A stretch of DNA of 64,000 nucleotides from Actinokineospora fastidiosa (GCF_014648415.1 NZ_BMRB01000001.1:434001-498000), one strand, 5' to 3'. Positions 1 through 10,574 are shown, counted from the first letter of the stretch. Notes: a model not told the origin generated them from the sequence alone. Numbers and translations are program-made.

Positions 1-1719
<1,719 letters not shown>

Positions 1720-1937
1720 CACGCCTCGGCCTGCGGAACGACCTGCCGGGCGCCCACGCCGAGGGAAAACTCGAAAAGCTCGAATTGCGGGACAATTGTC
1801 GATCAGATGGCGCATTGACCGCCGTGAAGCCGGGTCGATAGCGTGATTGCCGGGGGAACTCTTCCGCGCGGTCCGATCACCCGCGCGCCTCCGCGCTTAT
1901 GCGCTGAATTCTTCTTATCGACTCTCCATTGAATGGA

Positions 1938-2357
1938 ATGATTCCTGTGCGCTCATTCACCTGGCTCGCGCCGGTCGGCGCCGCGGCCGCGCTCATGCTG
2001 GCCGCGGCGGGCGTCGCGACCGCGATGCCGGTCCCAACCGTCTCCGTCTCGCCTTCGGGCCCCTACACCGACGGCCAGACCGTCACGGTGTCGCTGTCCG
2101 GGTTCGCCACCTCGACGTCGGCGGTCCTGGAGCAGTGCCACAACCTGTCGGGCGTGGACTACTGCGACCCGACCACCCAGAGCGGCCTCAGCCTCAGCGG
2201 CGGCGCGGGCAGCACCACGTACACGCTGAACCAGGACTATTCGGGCGAGGACGCCTCCGGAAACCCGTCGCTGGCCGCGTGCGAGTTCAGCTACTGCTTC
2301 ATCAGAGCGACCAGCAACACCGGGCTCGTCGCCACTTCCGGGCGACTGGTCTTCTGA
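1938..2357 (+). CDS. Secreted neocarzinostatin-family beta-sandwich protein
   Basis: 139 residues: a signal peptide (RSFTWLAPVGAAAALMLAAAGVATA) and then one immunoglobulin-like domain beginning PTVSVSPSGPYTDGQTV. Four cysteines occur in two pairs, CHNLSGVDYC and CEFSYC. Their arrangement corresponds to the two disulfides of enediyne apoproteins (neocarzinostatin Cys37-Cys47 and Cys88-Cys93), and PSxGLxDGxxVxVxxxGxxxxTxxxxxQC is recognisably the family pattern. No enediyne polyketide synthase or other biosynthetic gene is nearby, so the role is unknown; binding a small hydrophobic ligand outside the cell is a guess. Start codon uncertain: ATG at 1938, TTG at 1929 and GTG at 1947 are all in frame with weak ribosome sites. 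A strong terminator follows. Confidence 0.8.
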   Translation: MIPVRSFTWLAPVGAAAALMLAAAGVATAMPVPTVSVSPSGPYTDGQTVTVSLSGFATSTSAVLEQCHNLSGVDYCDPTTQSGLSLSGGAGSTTYTLNQDYSGEDASGNPSLAACEFSYCFIRATSNTGLVATSGRLVF

Positions 2358-2363
2358 TCCAGC

Positions 2364-2410
2364 CGAATTCCGGGCGGGATCGGCGCCTTTCCGGTCCCGC
2401 CCGGAATTCG
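2364..2410 (+). terminator. Hairpin terminator after the neocarzinostatin-like gene
   Basis: Perfect 16-bp arms (2364-2379 and 2395-2410) with a 15-nt loop, starting 6 bp after the stop codon. There is no long T-run, as is common in high-GC actinomycetes. Confidence 0.65.
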
Positions 2411-2559
2411 CGCCGCCCGGGAAGTCCGCGCCGGTTCGTGGGTCCGGCCGAGGCGCGCCCGCGCTGGGCCGTTCAGCGGTACCCGGTGGCGGGTCGGGTT
2501 CTCCTGGTCACCGAGGTCGCGGCCGCCGGCCGCCCGCGCAGGGCCACCCCCATAAAGTT

Positions 2560-2573
2560 CCGTACCCCTACGG
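2560..2573. promoter_or_regulatory. GTAGGG/TAC-type inverted repeat upstream of secreted protease
   Basis: CCGTACCCCTACGG, a perfect 5-4-5 inverted repeat ending 108 bp before the protease start codon. The core resembles sites at 12414-12425 and 16886-16901, which also precede secreted-protease genes. TACCCCT-type half-sites are typical of LuxR/NarL-type DNA-binding domains, so the LAL regulator at 12533 is a candidate binder (inference). Confidence 0.5.
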
Positions 2574-2681
2574 ATACCGACCCTGATTGTTCCCTACCGG
2601 GTGTCACTCGAAAGTGACCTGCAGCGAGTGGCCGTCGACCCTGCCTAGAGGCGGCTGTTCCTGATCCGGAAAGGAACCAAC

Positions 2682-4550
2682 GTGAAACGTACACCACGGT
2701 CCGTGGGCCTCCTGGCCTTGGCCGCGGCGACGGTGCTGGTGCCGCTCGGCACGACCATCGCGCTGGCGGCCGGGGAAAGCGGCTCCGCGAACGTGCCCGC
2801 GGCCAACTACGAGGGCGACACCGTCTCCACCGCCCCCGACAGCGACGCCGGTGCGTACTTCTACAACGGTCAGGACGCGACCGTCAGTGAGTTCCCCGGG
2901 ATCATCGCGGGCATCCGCGCGGGGGGCACCCGTCCCGAGGGCCAGTCCTGCACCGGCACGGTCGTGGCGCCGCGCAAGATCCTCACCGCCGCGCACTGCA
3001 AGGACATCTCCGGCGAGAAGAGCTACGTCTACGGCCTCAACAACCTGGACGACTTCAACGGCGGTTCCGGCCCGGGCGAGCACTACCGGGTCGTCGACTA
3101 CAAGCAGCACCCCAGCTACGTCAACTTCGACCAGGGCTACGACGTCGCGGTCGTCACCGTCGACCGGGACATCCAGCTGCAGGGCGGCGCCGCCTACCCG
3201 CAGGTCGCCACCTCGGCCGACAGCGGGATCTGGGCCGTGGGCGACAACGGCCAGGGCTTCGGCTACGGCAAGAAGACCCACAACGACAGCCCGGCCGACG
3301 TCACCCTCGACAAGGCCACCCTGCCGATCGTCAACGGCGACTCGCAGTGCCAGGGCGTCGGCGCCGGGTTCAAGTCCGCGACCATGATCTGCGCGGGCTA
3401 CGCCGACGGCCGCACCACGATCCTGCAGGGCGACTCCGGCGGCCCGTTCATCGTCGACGGCAAGATCGTCGGCATCGCGTCCTGGAGTCGGTCGGACTTC
3501 CGCTGGTACAGCATCTACGGTCGCCTCGACAACGCGATGGGCGACTGGGTCAAGCAGGAGATCGGCGACGTCAACAACCCGACCGAGTTCAGCGTCACGG
3601 TCAAGCCCGCGTCCGGCTCGGTCGCCGCGGGCAACCACCTGTCGGTCGAGGTCGACACCGAGGCGGGCGACCTGGGCTCGGCGGACGCCAAGCTGACCAC
3701 CTCCGGCGTCCCGTCCGGCGTGCAGGCCGTGTTCCAGAACGACCAGGTGACGCTGGGCGAGTCGGCGAAGCTGACCTTCGACGCGTCGACCAGCGCGGCC
3801 AACGGCACGCACGAGATCACCGTGACGGCGACGACCACGGACGGCAAGACCGCGTCCGGGAAGTTCAGCCTCACCGTGACCGACGGCAACCAGCAGCCGC
3901 CGGGCGAGTTCAGCCTCGGCGCGTCGCCGAACTCGGTGACCGTCGGCGCGGGCAAGACCGTCTCCACCACGGTGACGAGCAACGCGGGCAACGACGGCAG
4001 CGAGACCATCAGCCTGACGACCTCCGGCGTGCCGAGCGGTGTCACGGCGCAGCTGCAGCCCACCAGCATCACCACGGGCAACAACGCCAAGCTGTCGTTC
4101 ACCGCGGGCAGCACCGTCACCTCGGGCACCCACACGGTGACCGTCACCGGCACCGACAGCACGGGCAAGACGGCCACGACGACCGTCACGCTCAAGGTCG
4201 AGGGCCAGCCCGGCGGCGGCTCCGTCACCGTGACGGCCAACCCGACCAGCGGCAGCGGCTGGCAGGGCTCGCTGATCCAGACCCGGGTCAGCGCGCGCGG
4301 CGGCACCGGCAACCTGACGCTGTCGGCCACCGGCGTCCCGGCGGGCACCCAGGTCTACTGGAACCCGCAGACCATCGCCCAGGGCGGCAGCAGCGACGTC
4401 TGGTTCTTCACCAACTTCCAGACGGCGCCGGGCACCTACCGGATCGCGATCAAGGCGACCGCGGCGGACGGGAGCACGGGCACGACCACGTTCACGATGA
4501 CGGTCACGTCCTTCGCCTACTCGAACGGCCGCGAGTCCAAGGCCTGGTAA
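2682..4550 (+). CDS. Secreted S1-family serine protease with three C-terminal Ig-like repeats
   Basis: 622 residues, GTG start with AAGGAA ribosome site. Signal peptide at 1-30, then a chymotrypsin-fold protease (about 58-295) with triad His105 (TAAHC), Asp154 (YDVAV) and Ser252 (GDSGGP). The residue six before the serine is Thr, not the Asp of trypsin, so cleavage after Lys/Arg is not expected. Residues 303-615 hold three beta-rich repeats of about 100 residues, the first two with TTSGVPSGV and TFD/SFT signatures, the third more divergent (ATGVPAGT). These resemble bacterial Ig-like or polysaccharide/cell-surface adhesion domains. Unlike the four proteases further right it has no P-domain. 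An inverted repeat shared with them lies upstream and a terminator follows. Confidence 0.92.
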   Translation: MKRTPRSVGLLALAAATVLVPLGTTIALAAGESGSANVPAANYEGDTVSTAPDSDAGAYFYNGQDATVSEFPGIIAGIRAGGTRPEGQSCTGTVVAPRKILTAAHCKDISGEKSYVYGLNNLDDFNGGSGPGEHYRVVDYKQHPSYVNFDQGYDVAVVTVDRDIQLQGGAAYPQVATSADSGIWAVGDNGQGFGYGKKTHNDSPADVTLDKATLPIVNGDSQCQGVGAGFKSATMICAGYADGRTTILQGDSGGPFIVDGKIVGIASWSRSDFRWYSIYGRLDNAMGDWVKQEIGDVNNPTEFSVTVKPASGSVAAGNHLSVEVDTEAGDLGSADAKLTTSGVPSGVQAVFQNDQVTLGESAKLTFDASTSAANGTHEITVTATTTDGKTASGKFSLTVTDGNQQPPGEFSLGASPNSVTVGAGKTVSTTVTSNAGNDGSETISLTTSGVPSGVTAQLQPTSITTGNNAKLSFTAGSTVTSGTHTVTVTGTDSTGKTATTTVTLKVEGQPGGGSVTVTANPTSGSGWQGSLIQTRVSARGGTGNLTLSATGVPAGTQVYWNPQTIAQGGSSDVWFFTNFQTAPGTYRIAIKATAADGSTGTTTFTMTVTSFAYSNGRESKAW

Positions 4551-4568
4551 TCGACACACGGCAGTGAC

Positions 4569-4604
4569 GGCAGGCCCCGCCGCCCTCGGCGTCCGGGGCC
4601 TGCC
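4569..4604 (+). terminator. Hairpin terminator after the Ig-repeat protease
   Basis: GGCAGGCCCC and GGGGCCTGCC (10-bp stem, 16-nt loop) followed by GTTTCGG, 19 bp after the stop codon. Confidence 0.7.
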
Positions 4605-4631
4605 GTTTCGGCTTGCCTGAGGAGTCCTCCC

Positions 4632-5522
4632 ATGACCATGGACACCTTCCCCGCCGTGCTCGACCGCACGATCGAGCGCAGCGGGATGAGCCTCGAACAC
4701 CTGCAGCGTCGGCTGTCCCAGCGCGGCATCCGGGTCAGCCTGTCGACGCTGAGCTACTGGCGGCGCGGCCGCACGCGCCCGGAGCGCCCGGAGTCGCTGC
4801 GCGCGGTGGAGGCGATGGAGGACGTGCTGGACCTCCCCCGCGGCCACCTGGGCTCGCTGCTCGGCCCGCGCAAGCCCCGCGGCCGCTGGGCCGCGCGCGC
4901 AGGTGCGACCCGCGAGCCGGAGGCGCTGTGGCGCGACACCGGCGGCCTGGCCACCGCGCTGTCCTCTTTGGACGACCCGGTGCCGGGCACCCTGACCTAC
5001 CTGTCGGTGCACGACCACCACCACGTCGGCCAGGACCGCAGGGACAGCCACACCGTCATCCGGATGGTCCTGCGCGCGGAGGCGAACGGCATGCGCTCCT
5101 GCGTCGTGCTGCACCGCGCGGAGGACGCCGACCGCGCGCTGCCGGTCCTGGTGGCGGGCGCGGGCTGCGTGGTCGGCCGGGTGCGGGCCCAGACCGCCAG
5201 CCGCTTCACCGTCGCGGAGATCCTGTTCGACCGGACCCTGTCCACCGGCCAGACCGCCGTGGTGGAGTACGAGGTGCGCTGGTTCGGCACCACGACGACC
5301 ACCCGCTACAGCCGGGCGATGCGCCGCGACCCGCGCTCGTACCTGGCGCAGGTCAGCTTCCACCCGTCGGCGCCGCCCGCGGAGTGCCACGCCTTCACCC
5401 AGGCGGACGCGTGGGCGCCGGAGATGGGCGGCGGCCAGCTGCGCCTGGGCGCCTTCGCGGGGGTGCACACCCTGGTGACCGACCCGGCCGCCCCGATCGT
5501 CGGCATCCGCTGGCGGTGGTGA
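4632..5522 (+). CDS. Helix-turn-helix transcriptional regulator, function unknown
   Basis: 296 residues. Residues about 8-65 form a Cro/XRE-like helix-turn-helix (SGMSLEHLQRRLSQRG, then LSTLSYWRRGRTRPERPES and LDLPRGHLGSLLG), a layout common in actinomycete regulators. The remaining 220 residues have no recognised enzyme motif but contain well-formed beta-strand-like segments (HTVIRMVLRAEANG, VVEYEVRW), suggesting a ligand or partner domain. The ATG follows GGAGTC. It stands alone, convergent with the type VII cassette that ends at 5570. The target is unknown. Confidence 0.7.
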   Translation: MTMDTFPAVLDRTIERSGMSLEHLQRRLSQRGIRVSLSTLSYWRRGRTRPERPESLRAVEAMEDVLDLPRGHLGSLLGPRKPRGRWAARAGATREPEALWRDTGGLATALSSLDDPVPGTLTYLSVHDHHHVGQDRRDSHTVIRMVLRAEANGMRSCVVLHRAEDADRALPVLVAGAGCVVGRVRAQTASRFTVAEILFDRTLSTGQTAVVEYEVRWFGTTTTTRYSRAMRRDPRSYLAQVSFHPSAPPAECHAFTQADAWAPEMGGGQLRLGAFAGVHTLVTDPAAPIVGIRWRW

Positions 5523-5569
5523 ACGACCAGCCGCGAGCTGGTGAGGGAAGTGCGCTGGCCTTCGGTGGG

Positions 5570-7474
5570 TCAGGCGAGGGCGGTCAGCCAGTCGCCGGGA
5601 AGTTCGACGGCGAGGCCGCCGGGGTTGATCAGGATGACGGCGCCCGGGAGCAGGGGGAGCAGGGCGCGGGCGGTGACGTCGACGGGGGTCTGCGCGGCGG
5701 GCGGCAGGTGCGCGGGTGAGGTGAACAGCGCGAGGCAGCGCCTGCCGTCCGGGCGGACCGCGGTCACCGGCACGCCCGTTTCGTCGGTCTCGATCAGGAA
5801 GCGGGTGTCGAGTGCGGCGGCGGCCAGCGTGTCGCGGGGGAGCCAGTCGGCGGCGGCGTAGGCCAGCAGGCGCTCGAAGGCGTTGTGGGGCTGGGGGAAG
5901 CCGCGCCGGGTGGGGCCGGGCCGGTATTCCGGGTTGACGTAGGTCTCCCCGGTCGGCTCGCCCGTCGGGCCGACGCGGTACGCGCCGAGGTAGACGTGTG
6001 GGGGCATGCCCCGCAGGAGGCGGGGGTCGGCATCCGGGTCGGGGAGCCAGACCCAGCCGTTGGGGGTGCGCAGGGCCTCGGCGCGCAGGGCGTCGGTGAT
6101 GGGCGGCAGCGGGTTGAGCACCAGCCTGCCCGCCAGGTAGGCGACGGCGTCCTCCACGTCGCCGAAGCGCCTGCCGCGGTCGTCGCGGTACACGCGGTAC
6201 CAGTCGCCGTCGCGGACCAGGCACCACACGCCGTCCCGGTGTTCGCCGAGCGAGCAGGCTCCCGGGAAGCGCTGGACGACGGGCGCGACGGCAGCGGCGA
6301 ACTCCGCGTCCGGCCCCTCCCACGGCCTGCCGGACGCCAGCGCGGCGGCGCGGCCCATCGCGATGCGGGGCACCTCCTCGGGCAGGCGGTAACGCTGGTT
6401 GCGGATGTGGTCGACCAGGCCGATCACCGGCGGCACCCCGTGCCTGTCCAGGTAATGCGCCACGGCGGCGGACCAGACCCAGCGGCCGTCCGTGTGGAAG
6501 GCCATCGGGACGGCGGGCTCGCCGGTGAACTCGTCGTCGGCCGTGCCGACGGCGGACAGCACCACAGGGGCGTTCTCCAGGTACCGCAGGATGCCCACCG
6601 CCTCCCGGGCGTCCACCGCCGCCCGGTGCCACACCGGCCTCCCGTCGGCGTCGCGGCCGTCGAAGAGCCGGGCCATCTCGCAGTCCGTCGGTTCGTCGGC
6701 GTCGCCGACCTGCTGGCGCCGCAGGACCTCCAACCCCGCCTCGACCTGCCAGGCGGGCAACAGGTCGGGCCTCGGGTGCACGGGCAGCAGCCGCCAGTCA
6801 TCGGCCAGGTGCCGCGCCGCCGACCCGGCATCGGACCGCACCCGCCACCGCGGCGGCCGGTCGACCACGTAGTCGGCCTCGACCGGCTGCCCCGGCCGCA
6901 AGACGAACCGCGCGGTGAACCACTTCGGGTGCAGACTGCGATGGTGGCGCAGCCGCAGCCGGTGCAGCCACTGCCCGACGATCGCGGGCGGCGACCACGA
7001 CACGACCCCGCCGTCCGCGTCCGTGACGGTCGCGCTCACTTCCATGCGCCGCACGGTGATCCGGCACTCCAGCCGCACTTCCCGCCATCCGGGCGGCGCG
7101 CTCGCGGCGATCGCGTCCATTGTGGCCAGTCGGACGACCTCGCGGTCCGGGTCCGGTGTGGACGCTCCGGTGAGCAGGGCGGGCGTCCACGCACCGGGCA
7201 ACGGCGGCGCGACGCGGAGCTGCACCAGCCCGCCATCGCCGACGCAGCCCGCCACCGGGTCCGCGTCCACCCGCTCGCCGTCGTCCGTCCACGTGGACAG
7301 GTGGAACACCGACTCGAACAGCGAGCGCCGGACCTGGCGGACGGCGCGGCCGTCCGCCAAGGTGACGACAGGACCGTCCAGCGGCACGTCGGGCGCGACG
7401 AACGCCGCCGCACCCGGCCCGTCCTCGAACCGGAACACCCGGTCGCCCACCACGGCCAGGTCGGCGGTGGTCAT
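5570..7474 (-). CDS. Type VII secretion-associated protein with C-terminal SseB-like domain
   Basis: 634 residues, last gene of a three-gene operon with a WXG protein and a YbaB-like protein. The N-terminal 200 residues are beta-rich and of unknown fold. The middle has two short-repeat-like segments: YRVYRDDRGRRFGDVEDAVAYLAGRLV resembles immunity-type or TNT-associated modules. The C-terminal 60 residues (RCLALFTSPAHLPPAAQ... to LLPGAVILINPGGLAVELP) match the SseB N-terminal fold found in many actinobacterial proteins beside type VII substrates. There is no signal peptide, so it is probably cytoplasmic. A chaperone or immunity-like partner for the WXG protein is plausible, but no catalytic motif is evident and the function is open. 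Confidence 0.65.
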   Translation of the reverse strand: MTTADLAVVGDRVFRFEDGPGAAAFVAPDVPLDGPVVTLADGRAVRQVRRSLFESVFHLSTWTDDGERVDADPVAGCVGDGGLVQLRVAPPLPGAWTPALLTGASTPDPDREVVRLATMDAIAASAPPGWREVRLECRITVRRMEVSATVTDADGGVVSWSPPAIVGQWLHRLRLRHHRSLHPKWFTARFVLRPGQPVEADYVVDRPPRWRVRSDAGSAARHLADDWRLLPVHPRPDLLPAWQVEAGLEVLRRQQVGDADEPTDCEMARLFDGRDADGRPVWHRAAVDAREAVGILRYLENAPVVLSAVGTADDEFTGEPAVPMAFHTDGRWVWSAAVAHYLDRHGVPPVIGLVDHIRNQRYRLPEEVPRIAMGRAAALASGRPWEGPDAEFAAAVAPVVQRFPGACSLGEHRDGVWCLVRDGDWYRVYRDDRGRRFGDVEDAVAYLAGRLVLNPLPPITDALRAEALRTPNGWVWLPDPDADPRLLRGMPPHVYLGAYRVGPTGEPTGETYVNPEYRPGPTRRGFPQPHNAFERLLAYAAADWLPRDTLAAAALDTRFLIETDETGVPVTAVRPDGRRCLALFTSPAHLPPAAQTPVDVTARALLPLLPGAVILINPGGLAVELPGDWLTALA

Positions 7475-7499
7475 CGTGGCGCCGGGCGACTGCCCGCCA

Positions 7500-8312
7500 T
7501 CAGGCCTGCGGCATCTCGTACGGCTTGACCGCGTCGTAGGCCGTCTTGGCGTAGTCGCCGTACTCGGAGAACCGCTCCAGGCCCTTGATCAGGCCGGACA
7601 TCTTCTCGGTGAGCTTGGCGATCCGCATGCCCATGCGCTGCATGGCCATCAGCAGCTTGCTCAGCCGGTTGGCCATCTTGGTCGCCAGCATCGCCGCCCG
7701 GGTGCCCGCGTACCCCGCGTAGGTCGCGATCGACGCGCCCGCGGTCGGGACTGCCGACGCGGCGGCGATCAGCGCGCCCGCGATCAGCTCGCCGATGAGG
7801 TCGGAGATCCAGTCGAACACCATGCCGCGCAGCTCGCACACCAGCGCGCCGGACAGGGCGTAGATCGCGGCCGTGCCGTCCATGGTCTTGCCGAGGGCCT
7901 CGTACTCCGCGGCCATCTGCTCCATGTTGGCCCGGAACGCCTCGCCGGACTCACCCTCCCAGGAACCGCCCGTCGCGCTGATGTCCTCGCGGTGCTCCTG
8001 GGCGATCATCTTCATCTCCAGGGCGGCGGTCTTGAGCTGGTCGGTGTTGGCGTTGATCTCGTCCGGGTTGCCCAGCAGCGCGTCCAGCGGCTCGCGGATG
8101 AACGAGATGTGCTCCAGCAGCCAGCCGACCCCGGCGGAGAACACCGCCGCCAGCGGGTTCGCCGCGGACGACACCAGGTCGACGACCATGCCCGCGCCGC
8201 CGAGCGCCACGTCGATGACGTCGACGCCCTCGCCCTCGGCCTCACCGGTCAGCGTGTCGACGAACCCGGCGACGCTCTCGACCGCGCCCGCGCCCTCGTA
8301 CCACTCGGTCAC
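7500..8312 (-). CDS. Long WXG100-type ESX (type VII) secretion substrate
   Basis: 270 residues. The WXG motif is W118-E-G120 (SWEGESGEAFRANM), flanked by helices as in WXG100 proteins. A preceding block HISFIREPLDALLG (about 68-81) recurs almost unchanged in the type VII substrate at 39494. Residues 140-215 include long hydrophobic helices (GELIAGALIAAASAVPTAGASIATYAGYAGT) that could insert in a membrane. The C-terminus is amphipathic and carries no recognised toxin domain. It sits 21 bp after the YbaB-like gene and 25 bp before the SseB-domain gene, so it is probably the cargo of this cassette. No ESX core gene (EccC etc.) is in the window, so export must use a machine encoded elsewhere. Confidence 0.8.
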   Translation of the reverse strand: MTEWYEGAGAVESVAGFVDTLTGEAEGEGVDVIDVALGGAGMVVDLVSSAANPLAAVFSAGVGWLLEHISFIREPLDALLGNPDEINANTDQLKTAALEMKMIAQEHREDISATGGSWEGESGEAFRANMEQMAAEYEALGKTMDGTAAIYALSGALVCELRGMVFDWISDLIGELIAGALIAAASAVPTAGASIATYAGYAGTRAAMLATKMANRLSKLLMAMQRMGMRIAKLTEKMSGLIKGLERFSEYGDYAKTAYDAVKPYEMPQA

Positions 8313-8333
8313 AGCCCTGCCCCCACTCCGCTC

Positions 8334-8849
8334 TTACTTCCGGTAGATCGATTCGTCGCTGAAGTCGCCGTCGTCGTCGTCCGTCGGCGGCGGGGCGGGA
8401 CGACGCGGGCGCGCCGGTGGCGGCGGCGGGGGCGGCGTCTCGTCGACCAGCGGCTGCGGGACGAACCGCGCCTGCTCGGGCCGCGCGGGCTCGGGCGCGG
8501 GCTCCTCCTCCGGCGGGAGGTACTCGGTGATCATCCGGTAGGTCTCGGACCCGGCGCCCGCCGCGGCCGCGAACGTCTCGGCGACCTGGTTGGCCGCGCT
8601 GCGCTGCGCCTTGCGCGCGGTCGCCATGATCTCGGCGGACAGCGCCGCAGGCGACTTCCCCATCGCCGCGGGCGTGAGCCGCAGGTCGGTCAGCGCGCCG
8701 GTGGGCGCCACGCTCACGGTGACCGCGCCGTCCGGGGACGACGCGCTGCCGCCCGCGTTGGCCAGCCCCTGCTGGATCGCGGCGGCCTTGGCCTTGGCGT
8801 CGGCGATGCGGCCCTCGAACTCGCGCATCCACTCCTCGGGCGTCTTCAC
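8334..8849 (-). CDS. YbaB/EbfC-like DNA-binding protein of a type VII cassette
   Basis: 171 residues. The N-terminal 105 residues have the YbaB/EbfC pattern: a helix (TPEEWMREFEGRIADAKAKAAAIQQGL), a strand-rich GGSASSPDGAVTVSVAPTGALTDLRL, and a closing helix (LSAEIMATARKAQRSAANQV). The tail is proline-rich and acidic (TPPPPPPPARPRRP), not present in housekeeping YbaB. Such proteins regularly open WXG100 cassettes in actinomycetes; a second copy does so at 41242. It starts GTG/ATG close to AGGGGGAGCC. An inverted repeat lies about 25 bp upstream. Its role (chaperone-like, DNA-binding, or co-secreted) is not known. Confidence 0.78.
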   Translation of the reverse strand: MKTPEEWMREFEGRIADAKAKAAAIQQGLANAGGSASSPDGAVTVSVAPTGALTDLRLTPAAMGKSPAALSAEIMATARKAQRSAANQVAETFAAAAGAGSETYRMITEYLPPEEEPAPEPARPEQARFVPQPLVDETPPPPPPPARPRRPAPPPTDDDDGDFSDESIYRK

Positions 8850-8871
8850 CGGCTCCCCCTAGTCGATAGCA

Positions 8872-8905
8872 CCTGCGGCGTGCACAGGGTGTCATACGCC
8901 GCAGG
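8872..8905. promoter_or_regulatory. Inverted repeat before type VII cassette 1
   Basis: CCTGCGGCGT and ACGCCGCAGG are perfect 10-bp arms 14 nt apart, beginning 23 bp upstream of the YbaB-like start. It could be an operator or a hairpin in the leader; no binder is assigned. Confidence 0.4.
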
Positions 8906-8955
8906 CGAGCGTACGCCGAACGGGCGACCTCGCCGCAGCGGACACTCGGACGCGA

Positions 8956-8986
8956 GCGCGGCCCCGGGGGTTCCCCGGGGCCGCGC
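8956..8986 (-). terminator. GC hairpin terminator after subtilisin gene
   Basis: 14-bp arms (GCGCGGCCCCGGGG / CCCCGGGGCCGCGC) with a 3-nt loop, just past the stop codon of the 9003 gene. No T-run. Confidence 0.65.
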
Positions 8987-9002
8987 CGAATCCACGCTCA
9001 GG

Positions 9003-10574
9003 TCAGAAGGTGAGCGTCCAGGTGTCGATCACCCCGGTGTCGTGCCGGTAGATGTCGGTCACCCGCAGCCTCCACGTGCCGTTCTTGGCCTCGCCGGAGG
9101 CGTCGACCGTGAAGGTCTGGTGGATGCCCGCCGCCGAGCCGATGCCCGCCGGGGCGTGCAGCAGGAACGCGCGGCCGGACGGGCCGACCAGCTCGACCTT
9201 GAGGTCGGCGGTGTAGGTGTGGTTGATGTCGACCTTCACCGAGGTGGACGCCGACGCGTTGCCCGTGCAGTTGCTGAACACCAGGTCGGAGGTGACCGCG
9301 GTGTTGGTGTCCGGGATCGCGACGTCGTCGCCCTTGGTGCCGCCCTCGCACGGCGGCGGCGGGTTGCCGTCGCCCAGGAACATGGTGTTGACCAGCAGGT
9401 TCGGCGACCCGGCTCCGGGGCTGTTGATGGTGTCCTTGATCGCGTTCGCGCGCAGCGTGTCGTTGACCTGCTGCGGGGTCGCCGAGGTGTTCGTCGACAG
9501 GTAGAGCGCCGCGACACCGGCAACGTGCGGGGAGGCCATGGAGGTGCCGGACATCCCGGTGGACCCGCCGCCCAGGCTCAGCGAGATGACACCGTCGGCC
9601 GGGGCCAGGATGTCGACGCAGCTGCCGTAGTTGGACAGCGAGTACTTGCCGTCGCTGCTGTTGGTGCCACCCACGTTGATCGTCGACGGCTCGTTGCCCG
9701 GACCGAAGCTGCAAGACCCGCTGTTGTTGTTGCCCGCGGCCGCGACGAACGGGATGCCGGCGCGGTTGAGGCCCGCCAGGGCGTCGTCGCCGATGTCGGC
9801 GGTGTCGAAGCCCCAGGACGCGTTGACCACGGCGGGCTTGACCGCGTTCGCGGTGACCCACTCGATGGCCTCGACGCCCGCCGAGTCCGGCGCGGTCGCG
9901 CCGCAGTTGACGCCCAGCATCTTGACCGAGACCAGCTTGGCCTTCTTGGCCACGCCGTAGGTCTTGGAACCGATGGTGCCCGCGACGTGCGTGCCGTGGC
10001 CGTTGCAGTCCTGGCCGTCCTCGGTCACGAAGTCGGCGCCGACGCTGGCCCGGCCCTCGAAGTCGGCGAGCCCGGTCTTGATGCCGGTGTCGGTGACGTA
10101 GACCGTCACGTTCGACGCGGTGCCGTTGTAGTGGTACTTGCGGTCCAGCGGCAGGTCGACCTGGTCGATGCGGTCGATGCCCCACACCGCGTTCTCCTGC
10201 ACGTCGTACGCGCGGGCGGTGCCGACCTGGTAGACCTTCTTCACCGTCGGGTCCGCGGCCAGCCGACGGGCCTCGGTCGCGGTCATGTCCCAGGTGAGGA
10301 AGCCGCTCATGGACGCGGTGAACACCGTGTCCAGCCTGCCGCCGTACTCGGCGGCCAGGGACGCCGACGTGGACTTGACGGAGGCAGCCGACGCGGTCGC
10401 CTCACCCGCCTTGAGCGAGACGATGAAGCCGCCGCCTGGCCAGGGCTTGGATGCGGGCACGAAGGCCGCCTCCGCGGACGCGGTGCCTGCGGTGGCGATC
10501 AGCGCGGCCGTCACCGACGCCGCGCCAAGGGCGGCCAGTGCCACCCGCCCGAACGAGCGGGACTTTCCTTGCAT
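9003..10574 (-). CDS. Secreted subtilisin-like (S8) protease with P-domain
   Basis: 523 residues; ATG preceded by GGAAGGAC. Signal peptide at 1-34, an inhibitor I9-type propeptide (about 47-120, FIVSLKAGE to VYQVG), then the S8 domain with Asp162 (VTDTG), His193 (NGHGTHVAG), Asn282 (AAGN) and Ser345 (GTSMASPH). A short linker with Pro repeats leads to a proprotein-convertase P-domain at about 418-523 (IPDTNTAVTSDLVF to DTGVIDTWTLTF). P-domains stabilise the catalytic domain in kexin-type proteases and are common on extracellular peptidases of soil bacteria. It follows a second S8/P-domain gene on the same strand with a hairpin between them, so it may be transcribed separately. Confidence 0.95.
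   Translation of the reverse strand: MQGKSRSFGRVALAALGAASVTAALIATAGTASAEAAFVPASKPWPGGGFIVSLKAGEATASAASVKSTSASLAAEYGGRLDTVFTASMSGFLTWDMTATEARRLAADPTVKKVYQVGTARAYDVQENAVWGIDRIDQVDLPLDRKYHYNGTASNVTVYVTDTGIKTGLADFEGRASVGADFVTEDGQDCNGHGTHVAGTIGSKTYGVAKKAKLVSVKMLGVNCGATAPDSAGVEAIEWVTANAVKPAVVNASWGFDTADIGDDALAGLNRAGIPFVAAAGNNNSGSCSFGPGNEPSTINVGGTNSSDGKYSLSNYGSCVDILAPADGVISLSLGGGSTGMSGTSMASPHVAGVAALYLSTNTSATPQQVNDTLRANAIKDTINSPGAGSPNLLVNTMFLGDGNPPPPCEGGTKGDDVAIPDTNTAVTSDLVFSNCTGNASASTSVKVDINHTYTADLKVELVGPSGRAFLLHAPAGIGSAAGIHQTFTVDASGEAKNGTWRLRVTDIYRHDTGVIDTWTLTF

Noticed and set aside
1938-2357. Part of an enediyne biosynthetic cluster
   Set aside because: No polyketide synthase, resistance or tailoring gene is found in the window; only the carrier-like fold is present.
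2604-6632. Minus-strand open frame of over 1300 codons
   Set aside because: It crosses a clear secreted protease, an HTH gene and part of the SseB gene in the wrong frame; Arg/Gly/Ala-rich shadow typical of GC-rich DNA.
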